Source: an uncultured Bacilli bacterium (GTDB taxonomy: Bacteria > Bacillota_I > Bacilli_A > RF39 > UBA660). Taken from it: DNA of 39,178 nucleotides. Below are positions 22,184-30,732 of the stretch, one piece after another. Location: positions 1-39,178 of the forward strand of contig CAKORY010000009.1 in the NCBI GenBank assembly GCA_934101795.1. Reading direction: 5' to 3'. The translations under genes were made by a program, and so were the position numbers. The notes under the pieces are model-generated. The model saw only the letters and a list, made by a program, of their open reading frames with translations, searched no databases and was not told the origin of the DNA. Numbering within the stretch: the stretch's first letter is position 1; each line of letters begins with the position of its first letter.

Positions 22184-23584
22184 AATTTCACCATCTAAAC
22201 TAAAACTTTTAGCAACTGTAATTTTAACTGGCACAATTTTACCAATTAAATCATTTCCACCAACAATATTGACTAATTTCATTGTTTCGGTATAACCATA
22301 AACCTTACTACTATCTTTTTCACTAATACCATTTACTAAAACATCAACAACTTTTCCTACCAACTTTTGATTACTCTCTAAAGAATATTTATTCACAAGA
22401 TTATTTAGTTCTTGCAATCTTTTCTCTTTAACTTCCATAGAAACCTTGTCTTCCATTCTTGCAGCGGCCGTACCTTCTCTTGGTGAAAAAATAAATGTAT
22501 ATGCACCATCAAACTTACAATAATTTACAATATCTAAAGTTTTCTCAAAATCCTCATCAGTTTCATTTGGAAATCCAACAATAATATCCGTAGTAATAGC
22601 CACATTCTTAACTTTACTTTTAATTTGGTCAAAAAGCTTTTTATATTCATCAATTGTATATTTTCTATTCATTTTTCTAAGAATATCATCACTACCAGAT
22701 TGAATTGGCAAATGAACATAAGGCATTACATTATCATACTTAGCAATGACATCAACCATTTTATCAGTAAAATTCCATGGATGTGATGTTACAAATCTTA
22801 TTCTTGGAATCCCTATTTTTGCTACTTCTTCCAAAAGTGTTGCAAAATCATAACCCAAATTCAAATCTTTTCCATACGCATTAACATTTTGTCCAAGCAA
22901 AGTAACTTCTATATAACCTTGTTCTTTCAAATCACGTACTTCTTCAAGAACTTCTTCCATCTTACGACTTCTTTCTCTACCACGAGTGAAAGGAACAATA
23001 CAATATGTACAAAATTTATCACAACCATAAATAATATTTATCCATGCACTTACTTTAGAATCCCTATTGTATTTTACATTTTCAAAAACAACATCACTAT
23101 TAGAATAAACTTCAATGTTTTGTATCTTTTTATTGTTAGCTTCTTCAATTAAACTAGGAAGCTCATTTAAATTATGAGTTCCAATAATTATATCAATATA
23201 TTTATGACGATTATGTATTTCCTCAATCTCACTAGGCTTTTGCATTAAACATCCAGTAACAGCAATAATTAAATCTGGTTTTTCTTTCTTTAGATGTTTA
23301 CATCTTCCCAGATAACCAAAAACCTTATCCTTAGCATTTTCTCTAATTGCACACGTATTAAGAACAACTATATCCGCAAGCTCCAATTCATCAACAGCTT
23401 CATATCCTAAACTTTCCAAATAATATTTAATTTCTTCAGAATCGTGGACATTCATTTGGCATCCATAAGTTCTCAAAAAATATTTTTTTCCTTTATAAAT
23501 TGGCTTAATATCCATTTCCAATTTTTCTTCTCTAACTAAAACTTTTTTTCTATCTGCAGCAACAGCCAAATTAGGTATATTCAT
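22172..23584 (-). CDS. miaB: tRNA-2-methylthio-N6-dimethylallyladenosine synthase MiaB
   Basis: 470 aa. N-terminal UPF0004 domain with three cluster cysteines (TYGCQMNVHDSE, LNTCAIRENA, TGCLMQK), then the radical SAM domain (GCDKFCTYCIVPFTRGRERSR) and a C-terminal TRAM domain (GKVVDVLVNGIS to ITVAKSFSLDGEIS). MiaB adds the methylthio group to i6A37 of tRNAs. AGGGAAG precedes the ATG. It is convergent with the tRNA operon. Confidence 0.96.
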   Translation of the reverse strand: MNIPNLAVAADRKKVLVREEKLEMDIKPIYKGKKYFLRTYGCQMNVHDSEEIKYYLESLGYEAVDELELADIVVLNTCAIRENAKDKVFGYLGRCKHLKKEKPDLIIAVTGCLMQKPSEIEEIHNRHKYIDIIIGTHNLNELPSLIEEANNKKIQNIEVYSNSDVVFENVKYNRDSKVSAWINIIYGCDKFCTYCIVPFTRGRERSRKMEEVLEEVRDLKEQGYIEVTLLGQNVNAYGKDLNLGYDFATLLEEVAKIGIPRIRFVTSHPWNFTDKMVDVIAKYDNVMPYVHLPIQSGSDDILRKMNRKYTIDEYKKLFDQIKSKVKNVAITTDIIVGFPNETDEDFEKTLDIVNYCKFDGAYTFIFSPREGTAAARMEDKVSMEVKEKRLQELNNLVNKYSLESNQKLVGKVVDVLVNGISEKDSSKVYGYTETMKLVNIVGGNDLIGKIVPVKITVAKSFSLDGEISQG

Positions 23585-23826
23585 AAAACAACTTCCCTTC
23601 GAAACATTATTTTACCATAATAATTAAATTAATGAAAGGAGTTTTGATTAATTAATAGGAATATAGTTATGAGAAAGTGATAAGTACAAAATAATAAATA
23701 ATAAATTAACCAAAACCCGCTTTCAATTACAATTTTAACATCATTTTTTTATATTTCAAGCCTTTCGACAAAACATATCATAAAACGACCCACTAAAAGA
23801 AACAGATTTACATTTATATACAAAAA
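23585..23826. other. Intergenic region between miaB and serS
   Basis: About 240 bases before the serS terminator. AAAGGAG at 23635 is followed only by a three-codon frame. No RNA or gene is supported. Confidence 0.4.
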
Positions 23827-23854
23827 ACAAGAAAACTATTTTACATTTTCTTGT
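23822..23854 (-). terminator. Terminator of serS
   Basis: Minus strand ACAAGAAAA/TTTTCTTGT with a 10-nt loop, then T6. Confidence 0.75.
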
Positions 23855-23883
23855 CATTAATAAATTTTATAATTTTAATAGAA

Positions 23884-25167
23884 TTATTTAGGTGCTATAA
23901 TTTCTAATCCGCCCATATATGGTTGAAGAACTTTAGGAACTTTTATACTTCCATCTTTTTGATAATTATTTTCCACTAAAGCAATTAGTCCTCTCGGAGT
24001 AGCAACACAAGTATTATTCAATGTATGAAGGAAATAATTTTCTTTTTCACCTTTAACTCTTATTCCTAATCTTCTAGCTTGAGCATCACCTAAATTAGAG
24101 CAAGAACCAACTTCAAAATATTTTTGTTGTCTAGGGCTCCAAGCTTCAATGTCACATGATTTAACTTTTAAATCAGCTAAATCGCCACTGCAACATTCAA
24201 GTTGTCTAACAGGAATATCCATATTTCTAAATATTTCAACTGTATATTTCCACATTTTATTATACCAATCCATAGATTCTTCAGGTTCACAAAGTACTAT
24301 CATTTCTTGTTTTTCAAATTGATGTACTCGATAAAGACCACGTTCTTCAAGCCCATGAGAGCCCCCTTCTTTTCTAAAGCATGGTGAATAAGAAGTCATT
24401 CTAATTGGAAGTTCATCTTTTTTAATCATTTGACCTTGAAATTTACCAATCATAGAATGTTCACTTGTACCAATAAGATATAAGTCTTCGCCTTCAATTT
24501 TATACATCATAGCTTCCATTTCAGGAAAAGACATAACTCCAGTAACTACACTACTATGAATCATAAATGGTGGAATACAATAAGTAAAACCTTTCTTAAT
24601 CATATAATCGCGGGCATAAGCCAGCATTGCTTCATGAAGTCTTGCAATATCACCAATCAAATAATAAAAACCTTCTCCACTTGTTCTTCCAGCAGATTCC
24701 TTATCCATTCCATTTACGCCAGCTATTATATCAGCATGGTAAGGAATTTCATAATCTGGAACAACTGGTTCACCAAATTTTTCAACTTCAACATTTTCAC
24801 TATCATCTTTACCAATAGGCACACTTGCATCGATTATATTTGGAATTACCATCATTCTATCTCTGATTTCCTTAGATAGTCTTTCTTCTTTTTCTTCACA
24901 TTCAGCTATTTCATTATTAATATTTCCAACTTCTAGTTTAATTTTTTCTGCTTCATCTTTTTTGCCATCACGCATAAGACCACCAATTGATGCGCTCAAA
25001 TCATTTCTTCTGCTTCTAAGTTCATCAACTTTCATCTTACATTCACGATAAGTTATATCATATTCATAAACCTCATCAACAAGTCCAAGTTTTTCATCTT
25101 GAAATTTTTTCTTAATATTTTCTTTTACTAAATCCCTATTTTCTCTTATTAATTTAATATCTATCAT
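23884..25167 (-). CDS. serS: Seryl-tRNA synthetase
   Basis: 427 aa from ATG 25167 (MIDIKLIRENRDLVKENI), with GGAGGG upstream; the longer frame to 25209 runs into the T-box leader. The N-terminal antiparallel coiled coil (residues about 30-100) binds the long arm of tRNA-Ser. Class II motifs: FRKEGGSHGLEERGLYRVHQF, FEKQEMIVLCEPEES, VGSCSNLGDAQARRLGIR, and TPRGLIALVENNYQ. Transcription is controlled by the T-box. Confidence 0.96.
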   Translation of the reverse strand: MIDIKLIRENRDLVKENIKKKFQDEKLGLVDEVYEYDITYRECKMKVDELRSRRNDLSASIGGLMRDGKKDEAEKIKLEVGNINNEIAECEEKEERLSKEIRDRMMVIPNIIDASVPIGKDDSENVEVEKFGEPVVPDYEIPYHADIIAGVNGMDKESAGRTSGEGFYYLIGDIARLHEAMLAYARDYMIKKGFTYCIPPFMIHSSVVTGVMSFPEMEAMMYKIEGEDLYLIGTSEHSMIGKFQGQMIKKDELPIRMTSYSPCFRKEGGSHGLEERGLYRVHQFEKQEMIVLCEPEESMDWYNKMWKYTVEIFRNMDIPVRQLECCSGDLADLKVKSCDIEAWSPRQQKYFEVGSCSNLGDAQARRLGIRVKGEKENYFLHTLNNTCVATPRGLIALVENNYQKDGSIKVPKVLQPYMGGLEIIAPK

Positions 25168-25184
25168 TCTTTTCCCTCCAAAAC

Positions 25185-25375
25185 AAAAAGAATAGCCCAA
25201 AGAAGTCAATTAGACGGTGCCATTCTTTATTTAACTTAAGTATGATAACGGTTTCAACCGGGGCTTTCACCCAACTCCAAAGGTAGATTTCATTATTTCC
25301 ACTTCCTCTTTTTCACCAACCAAGAGTTCTCTACATAATTTTCATAATTACTTATCCTTTTTCTTCGTTTTTACA
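25185..25375 (-). promoter_or_regulatory. T-box riboswitch upstream of serS
   Basis: Minus-strand leader of about 190 nt. It has the T-box core GAATGGCACCGTC (about 25233-25245), and the terminator stem AAAGAATGGC / GGGCTATTCTTTTTG can alternate with the antiterminator. Stem I carries AGAGAAC near its base and a GAAATCTACC segment in which TCT (Ser) followed by A is the likely specifier. An extended -10 (TGGTATATT) near 25385 is the probable promoter. Uncharged tRNA-Ser should allow serS read-through. Confidence 0.85.
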
Positions 25376-25415
25376 AAACTAATATACCACAAATTATTTA
25401 TTAATGCTAGTATTT

Positions 25416-25955
25416 TTAATAATTTTCTGCTTTTAATTCAAAGAAACTCTTTGGATGACCACAAATTGGGCAAACTTCAGGAGCATCTTTACCAACCACG
25501 ATATGACCGCAATTACGACAAATCCAAATACATTCTCCATCTTTACTAAATACTAGTTTTTCATCAATATTCTTTAAAAGTTTACGATATCTTTCTTCAT
25601 GAGCCTTTTCAATTTTAGCTACGCCTTCAAAAAGAAATGCAATTCTATCAAAACCTTCTTCACGAGCTACTTTAGCAAATTCAGCATACATATCTGTCCA
25701 TTCATAGTTTTCTCCATTTGCAGCATCTTCCAAATTTTCATAAGTACCAGGTACACTTCCTCCGTGTAATTCTTTAAACCACATTTTAGCATGTTCTTTT
25801 TCATTACTAGCAGTTTCTTCAAAGATAGCAGCTATTTGTTCATAACCATCTTTTCTAGCTTTTGATGCATAATAAGTATACTTATTTCTAGCTTGACTTT
25901 CTCCAGCAAAAGCTGCCATTAAATTAGCTTCAGTTCTACTTCCTTTTAATTCCAT
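25416..25955 (-). CDS. rbr: Rubrerythrin
   Basis: 179 aa from ATG 25955, with AAGGAGG upstream. The N-terminal ferritin-like diiron domain (AFAGESQARNKYTYYASKA, EETASNEKEHAKMWF, FEGVAKIEKAHEERYRKLL) and C-terminal rubredoxin domain (CIWICRNCGHIVVG, CPICGHPKSFFE) are complete. It reduces hydrogen peroxide in anaerobes. It overlaps perR by 20 nt, fitting peroxide-inducible co-expression. Confidence 0.96.
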   Translation of the reverse strand: MELKGSRTEANLMAAFAGESQARNKYTYYASKARKDGYEQIAAIFEETASNEKEHAKMWFKELHGGSVPGTYENLEDAANGENYEWTDMYAEFAKVAREEGFDRIAFLFEGVAKIEKAHEERYRKLLKNIDEKLVFSKDGECIWICRNCGHIVVGKDAPEVCPICGHPKSFFELKAENY

Positions 25956-26319
25956 AATTATCCTCCTTCTGGCAATTAACACATATGCCCTTTAGAACTA
26001 TTTCATAATCATCAACCAAATTTCCATTATATTCTTTAAGTTTAGGAATATCTAAATCAAATACATCAACAATTTTAAAACATTTACTACAAACAAAGTG
26101 ATAATGAGGAATAATTTTATCATAATGTTTTACTCCATCTACCATTATTACTTGTATAACATTTTCATTTTCTAAACTTCCCAAATTACGATAAACAGTC
26201 CCCAAACTAATATTAGGTATGCTCATTCTAGCAAGTTTATAAACTCCAAATGCATCTAAATGACTATCACTATTATTTACAATATCTAAAACTATTTTTC
26301 TTTGTTTTGTATTTTTCAT
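25936..26319 (-). CDS. perR: Fur/PerR-family peroxide regulator
   Basis: 127 aa from ATG 26319 (MKNTKQRKIVLDIV), with TAGGAG upstream. Winged helix with SLGTVYRNLGSLENENVI, sensor region HYDKIIPHYHFVCSKC and a structural zinc site made by CSKC and CVNC. Co-transcription with rubrerythrin and the Asp/His pattern favour PerR over Fur. A perfect 7-1-7 operator lies immediately upstream, so it is probably autoregulated. Confidence 0.88.
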   Translation of the reverse strand: MKNTKQRKIVLDIVNNSDSHLDAFGVYKLARMSIPNISLGTVYRNLGSLENENVIQVIMVDGVKHYDKIIPHYHFVCSKCFKIVDVFDLDIPKLKEYNGNLVDDYEIVLKGICVNCQKEDNYGIKRK

Positions 26320-26332
26320 AACATCTCCTAAA

Positions 26333-26347
26333 TAGTAATGATTACTA
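26333..26347. promoter_or_regulatory. Per/Fur box
   Basis: TAGTAATGATTACTA, a perfect 7-1-7 palindrome like the Bacillus Per box, located just downstream of the perR -10. Confidence 0.8.
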
Positions 26348-26351
26348 CTTA

Positions 26352-26380
26352 AGTATATCACACCATAATTTAAAAATCAA
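26352..26380 (-). promoter_or_regulatory. perR-rbr promoter
   Basis: Minus strand -35 TTGATT (26375-26380), 17-bp spacer, -10 TATACT (26352-26357). Confidence 0.75.
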
Positions 26381-26431
26381 TGCATAATTGATTAATTTTT
26401 CCATATATTTAACTAGAAAGGAATGGTAATA

Positions 26432-26692
26432 ATGGAAATTCTAAAGGTTTCATCAAAATCTAACCCAAGCAAAGTAGCTGGTGCCATTGCCAATATTTAT
26501 CGTGAACAAAAGGAAGTTGAAATTCAAACTGTTGGTGCAGGTTCACTAAATCAAGCTATTAAAGCTATTGCCATCTGTCGAGGTTTCGTGGCCCCAACTG
26601 GCAATAACTTAGTGGTCATCCCAGCATTTAATGACATAATAATAAATGGTGAACAAAAAACAGCTATCAAACTTATTATTACAAACAAATAA
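26432..26692 (+). CDS. spoVS: Stage V sporulation protein S
   Basis: 86 aa, the same length as B. subtilis SpoVS and highly similar: MEILKVSSKSNPSKVAGAIA, GAGSLNQAIKAIAICRGFVA, IPAFNDI, TAIKLII. SpoVS is a small dimeric regulator needed for septation and coat assembly in sporulation. ATG 26432 is chosen over the in-frame GTG at 26423 because AAAGGAATGG is correctly placed for it. Confidence 0.96.
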   Translation: MEILKVSSKSNPSKVAGAIANIYREQKEVEIQTVGAGSLNQAIKAIAICRGFVAPTGNNLVVIPAFNDIIINGEQKTAIKLIITNK

Positions 26693-26719
26693 CGGACCTT
26701 TAATCCGTTATTTTATTTT
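26688..26719. terminator. Terminator of spoVS, shared with the convergent gene
   Basis: AATAACGGA/TCCGTTATT stem with a 7-nt loop, then TTATTTT. It overlaps the stop of the membrane protein on the other strand. Confidence 0.7.
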
Positions 26720-27232
26720 AAGCGAAATTACAATTGGGTCAAATAATTCAAGCATTCCATGTATAAGGAAGAAATAACCAAGAACCAAAACTTGTATATC
26801 ATTTTCATAATATAAATTCATCGTAGTAAGAAGCCCAGTTAAGATAAACAAAATTAAACATATTACTTCAAATATCCACATCTTATTTTTTCTGTCATTA
26901 TAATAATCACCTTTTTTAAGCTTAATAAGTGATAACAAAATTATCCAAATAAGTAAACATAAAGCTAAATACCATGGAACTTTATTAATATCTAAATACA
27001 TAGCAACACCAAAAACTACCATAGATGCTAAACTTGTAAAAAGCCCTTCATAATCACCACTTTTGCATGTAAGCACAAACTTAATCATATTAAGAGCAGC
27101 ATACACACCAAGGACTCCCAAAAATATAATTTTCACTTTCACAAAATGGAAAAGTGGAAACAAAAGCATAACACTTCCACAAATAATTAAAAACACAGAT
27201 GTAATTAAATCAACTAATTGTTTTTTCTTCAT
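26708..27232 (-). CDS. HdeD/DUF308-like membrane protein
   Basis: 174 aa with six predicted transmembrane segments in paired repeats, as in the DUF308/HdeD family: LITSVFLIICGSVMLLFPLF and, in the second half, CLILFILTGLLTTMN and LGYFFLIHGMLELF. GGAGGTAGAATCTT precedes the ATG. Function unknown; it sits alone between spoVS and suf. Confidence 0.65.
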   Translation of the reverse strand: MKKKQLVDLITSVFLIICGSVMLLFPLFHFVKVKIIFLGVLGVYAALNMIKFVLTCKSGDYEGLFTSLASMVVFGVAMYLDINKVPWYLALCLLIWIILLSLIKLKKGDYYNDRKNKMWIFEVICLILFILTGLLTTMNLYYENDIQVLVLGYFFLIHGMLELFDPIVISLKIK

Positions 27233-27290
27233 AAGATTCTACCTCCACCTCAATTATAACATAAGAACTTTCATTATGTAAGTAAAAATT

Positions 27291-28604
27291 TTATAAATTT
27301 CTCTTTATTAACTGATTTAACTCAACAGCATATTCCATCGGAAGTTCTTCTTTAAATTCATCTATAAAACCAAGTACTATAAGCTCAGTTGCTCTCTCTT
27401 CAGGAATACCTCTGCTCATTAAGTAAAATAACACATCATCACTAATTTTAGAAACAGTTGCTTCGTGCTCAATATTACTAGATATATTACCAACAACATT
27501 CACAGGTATTGTATCACTCATCGATTTATCATCAAGTATCAAGCTATCACATTTAACCATTGCTTCACTATTTATTGCACTTTTTTTAATATCAACTTTT
27601 CCACGATATGTAGCATTTCCACCAGAACCTGCTATACTTTTAGAAACAATGTTACTTTTTGTATTCTTTCCAATATGTATCATTCGAGCACCACTATCTT
27701 GTTCTTGATTAGATTTAGCAACACTTATTGTAATACATGTTCCACTAGAATTATCACCTTTTAATACACAACAAGGATATTTCATCGTAACTTTAGAACC
27801 AATATTACCATCAATCCATTCCATTACGCCATTATCATCCACCACAGCTCTTTTAGTAACTAAATTATACACATTTGTAGCCCAATTTTGCACCGTAGAA
27901 TATCTACATTTAGCATTTTTACCAACATATATTTCCACAATTGCGGCATGCAAACTAGACTCACTATAACTTGGTGCTGTACAACCTTCTACATAATGAA
28001 GTGAAGAATTATCATCAACAATTATAAGTGTTCTTTCAAATTGCCCCATATTTTTACTATTAATTCTAAAATAACTTTGAAGTGGTCTATCAAGCACTGT
28101 ATTTTTAGGAACATAAATAAAGGAACCACCACTAAATACAGCCGCATTTAAGGCAGCAAATTTATTTTCAGTGAAAGACACAATTTTACCAAAATACTTT
28201 TTAACTAAATCAGGATATCTTTTAATAGCATCTTCAATTGATGTAAAAATAACATGTTTCTTTTCCAGTTCATCAATCATATTATGATAAATTACTTCAC
28301 TTTCATATTGAACACCCATGCCACCAAAATGTTTTTCACTCTCTAAAACACCAACACTATCAAGCTCATCAACTACAGGTTTTAAAATATTATTCCAATT
28401 ATTTTCAAGCTTTTTATCAGCATCATTACTCTTATAATAAATAACATCATCAAAATTAAGATTAATTTCTGGTCCAAACTTAGGCATATCTTGACTCACA
28501 AAAGACCTATATCCATTTAATCTATAATCTAAAACCCAAGACTCTTCACCTTTTATTTCAGATATTTTTCTTACGCTTTCTTCACTTAATCCAACTATTT
28601 CCAT
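27291..28604 (-). CDS. sufB: Fe-S cluster assembly scaffold SufB
   Basis: 437 aa. SufB beta-helix core is visible: YIPKNTVLDRPLQSYFRIN-type segment, LHYVEGCTAPSYSESSLHAA, NWATNVYNLVTKRA, and C-terminal FYLMSRGIPEERATELIVLGF. The cysteine in VEGC and a conserved C-terminal cysteine/glutamate region (SEAMVKCDSLIL) are present. Together with SufC and SufD it forms the scaffold that builds [4Fe-4S] clusters. It starts 1 nt after the sufU stop. Confidence 0.95.
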   Translation of the reverse strand: MEIVGLSEESVRKISEIKGEESWVLDYRLNGYRSFVSQDMPKFGPEINLNFDDVIYYKSNDADKKLENNWNNILKPVVDELDSVGVLESEKHFGGMGVQYESEVIYHNMIDELEKKHVIFTSIEDAIKRYPDLVKKYFGKIVSFTENKFAALNAAVFSGGSFIYVPKNTVLDRPLQSYFRINSKNMGQFERTLIIVDDNSSLHYVEGCTAPSYSESSLHAAIVEIYVGKNAKCRYSTVQNWATNVYNLVTKRAVVDDNGVMEWIDGNIGSKVTMKYPCCVLKGDNSSGTCITISVAKSNQEQDSGARMIHIGKNTKSNIVSKSIAGSGGNATYRGKVDIKKSAINSEAMVKCDSLILDDKSMSDTIPVNVVGNISSNIEHEATVSKISDDVLFYLMSRGIPEERATELIVLGFIDEFKEELPMEYAVELNQLIKRNL

Positions 28605-28605
28605 A

Positions 28606-29031
28606 TTACTTACCTACTTCATCTAATATTTTAACAGCACTTTTACTTGAAAGAAGAGCACAATTTTTTCTAGCAGGTTGCATATAAATCTCATCAAAAG
28701 CATTAAGCTCACCAAGCACTTCAGGATTATAATCCTCTTCATTTATCATATTTTGATAATTTTTAATTATATCCCTTGCTTCATCAACACTTTTACCAAT
28801 TAAACTTTTAACAATAATACTTGTACTACTTGTACATATTGCACAAGCTTCACCATCAAAACAAGCATCAACTACTTTTCCATTTTCTATTTTCATCATT
28901 AAATCAATATTATCTATACATGAACTACTTCTAGTATTTGCTTTTTTGTAACTTTCATCTTCTACCAAACCTCTATTCGTAGGGTTTTGATAATTATCAA
29001 GTATTATTTCTCTTTTAGTTTCCTTATCCAT
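28606..29031 (-). CDS. sufU: SufU, IscU-like sulfur acceptor
   Basis: 141 aa. Zinc ligand pattern of SufU is conserved: C38-x-D40 (SSCIDNID), GEACAICTSSTS, and the C-terminal C in ARKNCALLS. SufU accepts persulfide sulfur from the cysteine desulfurase SufS. It overlaps sufD by 8 nt. Confidence 0.93.
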   Translation of the reverse strand: MDKETKREIILDNYQNPTNRGLVEDESYKKANTRSSSCIDNIDLMMKIENGKVVDACFDGEACAICTSSTSIIVKSLIGKSVDEARDIIKNYQNMINEEDYNPEVLGELNAFDEIYMQPARKNCALLSSKSAVKILDEVGK

Positions 29032-29602
29032 TGTATGCCTCCTTCAAACTATCCATAAATTCTTTAACTATAGCATTTTCTCTATCTCCATCACCAAGAA
29101 GTAAGCCTTCCATAAGTAATTTAGTTGCATTTGCATCACTTATACCTCTACTTTTTAAATAAAACAATTTATCTTTACTAAATTCTCCGATATAAGCTGC
29201 ATGATTTGAAAAAGTATCATAATTTCTAATAAGCAAATTAGGTTTAATAACACTTTCTCCATCCTTTAAATTAATTATTTGATTTTCCTCTTTACAAACA
29301 CATTTACTTATATCTTTAGGTACTAAACCTGTTACATTAAATTCTAATTTTTTATTTCCAGTATTAACACCATGACATATAATTTTACTTTCAGTATTAC
29401 TTGCCCCATGATTAACATCAACTTTACACACATTATCATCATTACTTATAACATTCAAATGATATATAGCCTTAGCATTTTCCCCACTTAAATTAATTAT
29501 TACATTTATACTTTTATTCACAACATAATGATATATTTCTAAAATTTCATCTTTATTTATATTAAATACACCATCATTATTTATATATATAATTTTATTC
29601 AT
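29024..29602 (-). CDS. sufD: Short SufD-like protein
   Basis: 192 aa, less than half the usual SufD length of over 400. It keeps a beta-rich core (VIINLSGENAKAIYHLNV, SNTESKIICHGVN) and the SufB/SufD C-terminal signature (NHAAYIGEFSKDKLFYLKSR, GISDANATKLLMEGLL). It lacks the usual N-terminal domain. It overlaps sufC by 8 nt and sufU by 8 nt, so no frameshift is evident; this looks like a genuinely compact SufD and not a broken gene. Confidence 0.85.
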   Translation of the reverse strand: MNKIIYINNDGVFNINKDEILEIYHYVVNKSINVIINLSGENAKAIYHLNVISNDDNVCKVDVNHGASNTESKIICHGVNTGNKKLEFNVTGLVPKDISKCVCKEENQIINLKDGESVIKPNLLIRNYDTFSNHAAYIGEFSKDKLFYLKSRGISDANATKLLMEGLLLGDGDRENAIVKEFMDSLKEAYNG

Positions 29603-30326
29603 TATAACCTACTTGTTCAGTTTCAATTGCTAAAGACATATCCCCAGTTTTAACAATCTTACCATCTTTCATAATATGAACATAATCAGGCTTAATCATT
29701 TCAAGTATTCTTGGATAATGTGTAATAATAAGTATCGATGTATCTGGATTTTCCTTTTTATATTCGTTTATATTTTCAGCAACAATTTTCAAAGAATCAA
29801 CATCAAGTCCAGAATCTATTTCATCTAATATAATAAGTTTAGGTTTTAACATTTTAATTTGCAAAACTTCATTTTTCTTTTTTTCACCACCAGAAAATCC
29901 AGCATTTACATGTCTATGTATCATATCACGAGAAAACTTTAAATCATCTAAAGATTTATTAACATCATTTATAAATTTAAAATAATCTATATGTTTACCG
30001 GTTTGTTCTTCATAAGCGCTTTTTAAAAACTCGCTATTTGTAACGCCTTCCACTACAGTTGGATCCTGCATAGCTAAAAAAAGACCAAGTTTTGCTCTTT
30101 CATCAACACTCAAATCATTTATTTTTACACCATTAAATACAATTTCTCCATCATTTACTTCAAATAAAAAGTATCCCATTATAGCCTTAGAAAGTGTAGA
30201 TTTTCCTGTACCATTTGGTCCCATTATAGCATGAACTTCACCATTACCAACCTCTAAAGAAAGACCATCTAATATTTTTTTATCCTCATTTTTTAAACTA
30301 ACAACTAAATTCTTTATACTTAACAT
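29595..30326 (-). CDS. sufC: Fe-S assembly ATPase SufC
   Basis: 243 aa from ATG 30326 (MLSIKNLVVSL), with AAGGTGG upstream. ABC ATPase motifs: Walker A GPNGTGKST, SufC-type signature FSGGEKKKNEVLQ, Walker B LIILDEIDSGLDVD. SufC powers the SufBCD scaffold. It overlaps nothing upstream; csoR ends 11 nt before. Confidence 0.95.
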   Translation of the reverse strand: MLSIKNLVVSLKNEDKKILDGLSLEVGNGEVHAIMGPNGTGKSTLSKAIMGYFLFEVNDGEIVFNGVKINDLSVDERAKLGLFLAMQDPTVVEGVTNSEFLKSAYEEQTGKHIDYFKFINDVNKSLDDLKFSRDMIHRHVNAGFSGGEKKKNEVLQIKMLKPKLIILDEIDSGLDVDSLKIVAENINEYKKENPDTSILIITHYPRILEMIKPDYVHIMKDGKIVKTGDMSLAIETEQVGYNE

Positions 30327-30336
30327 AATTACCACC

Positions 30337-30639
30337 TTACTTATTAATTTTTTCAACCAAAGTTATTACTTCATCTATTATATCTAATTTATCATTTTTC
30401 ACATTATCAACCATACATGTTTTCATATGACTTTTAAGCATATTATTTCCAAGGCTTTTTAAAGAATGCATTGATGCCGATAGTTGCATAATAATATCAC
30501 TACAATATCTATCATCTTCTACCATCTGTTTTATTCCTCTTATTTGGCCTTCAATTACATTTAATCTTTTTATTATTTTTTGTTTTTCTTCTTCACACCT
30601 ATGTTTATTTTTCTTACACATTTTACATACTTCATGCAT
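30337..30639 (-). CDS. csoR: CsoR-family metal-sensing repressor
   Basis: 100 aa from ATG 30639. DUF156 fold: RLNVIEGQIRGIKQMVEDDRYC, then SHMKTC. The Cu(I)-binding triad Cys (RYC), His (SHM), Cys (KTC) of CsoR is complete, which argues against the persulfide sensor CstR, where the His is absent. An extra N-terminal cysteine cluster (CKMCKKNKHRC) is present. It is the first gene of an operon with sufCDUB and has a matching operator in its promoter. Confidence 0.9.
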   Translation of the reverse strand: MHEVCKMCKKNKHRCEEEKQKIIKRLNVIEGQIRGIKQMVEDDRYCSDIIMQLSASMHSLKSLGNNMLKSHMKTCMVDNVKNDKLDIIDEVITLVEKINK

Positions 30640-30657
30640 AACAACCACCTGTTACAT

Positions 30658-30687
30658 ATTATACACCCCTACTGGGTATATTGTAAA
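30658..30687 (-). promoter_or_regulatory. csoR-suf promoter
   Basis: Minus strand -35 TTTACA (30682-30687), 18-bp spacer, -10 TATAAT (30658-30663). Confidence 0.75.
30661..30679. promoter_or_regulatory. CsoR-type operator
   Basis: ATACACCCCTACTGGGTAT; on the minus strand TACCC-AGTA-GGGGTG, a G/C-tract inverted repeat like known CsoR operators, sitting in the spacer between -35 and -10. Confidence 0.75.
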
Positions 30688-30695
30688 GAATTTGC

Positions 30696-30724
30696 TTGCA
30701 CAACACTACATATTCTTGTATAAT
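30696..30724 (+). promoter_or_regulatory. Promoter of the isolated tRNA
   Basis: -35 TTGCAC (30696-30701), 17-bp spacer, -10 TATAAT (30719-30724), divergent from the csoR promoter. Confidence 0.75.
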
Positions 30725-30732
30725 TAACTTAA

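Noticed and set aside
24556..24879. 107-codon plus-strand ORF inside serS
   Set aside because: Shadow frame of a confidently identified gene; low-complexity, no RBS.
29024..29602. sufD as a truncated pseudogene
   Set aside because: It has clean 8-nt overlaps with both neighbours, an intact C-terminal signature and no frameshifted remainder, so a compact functional gene is more likely.
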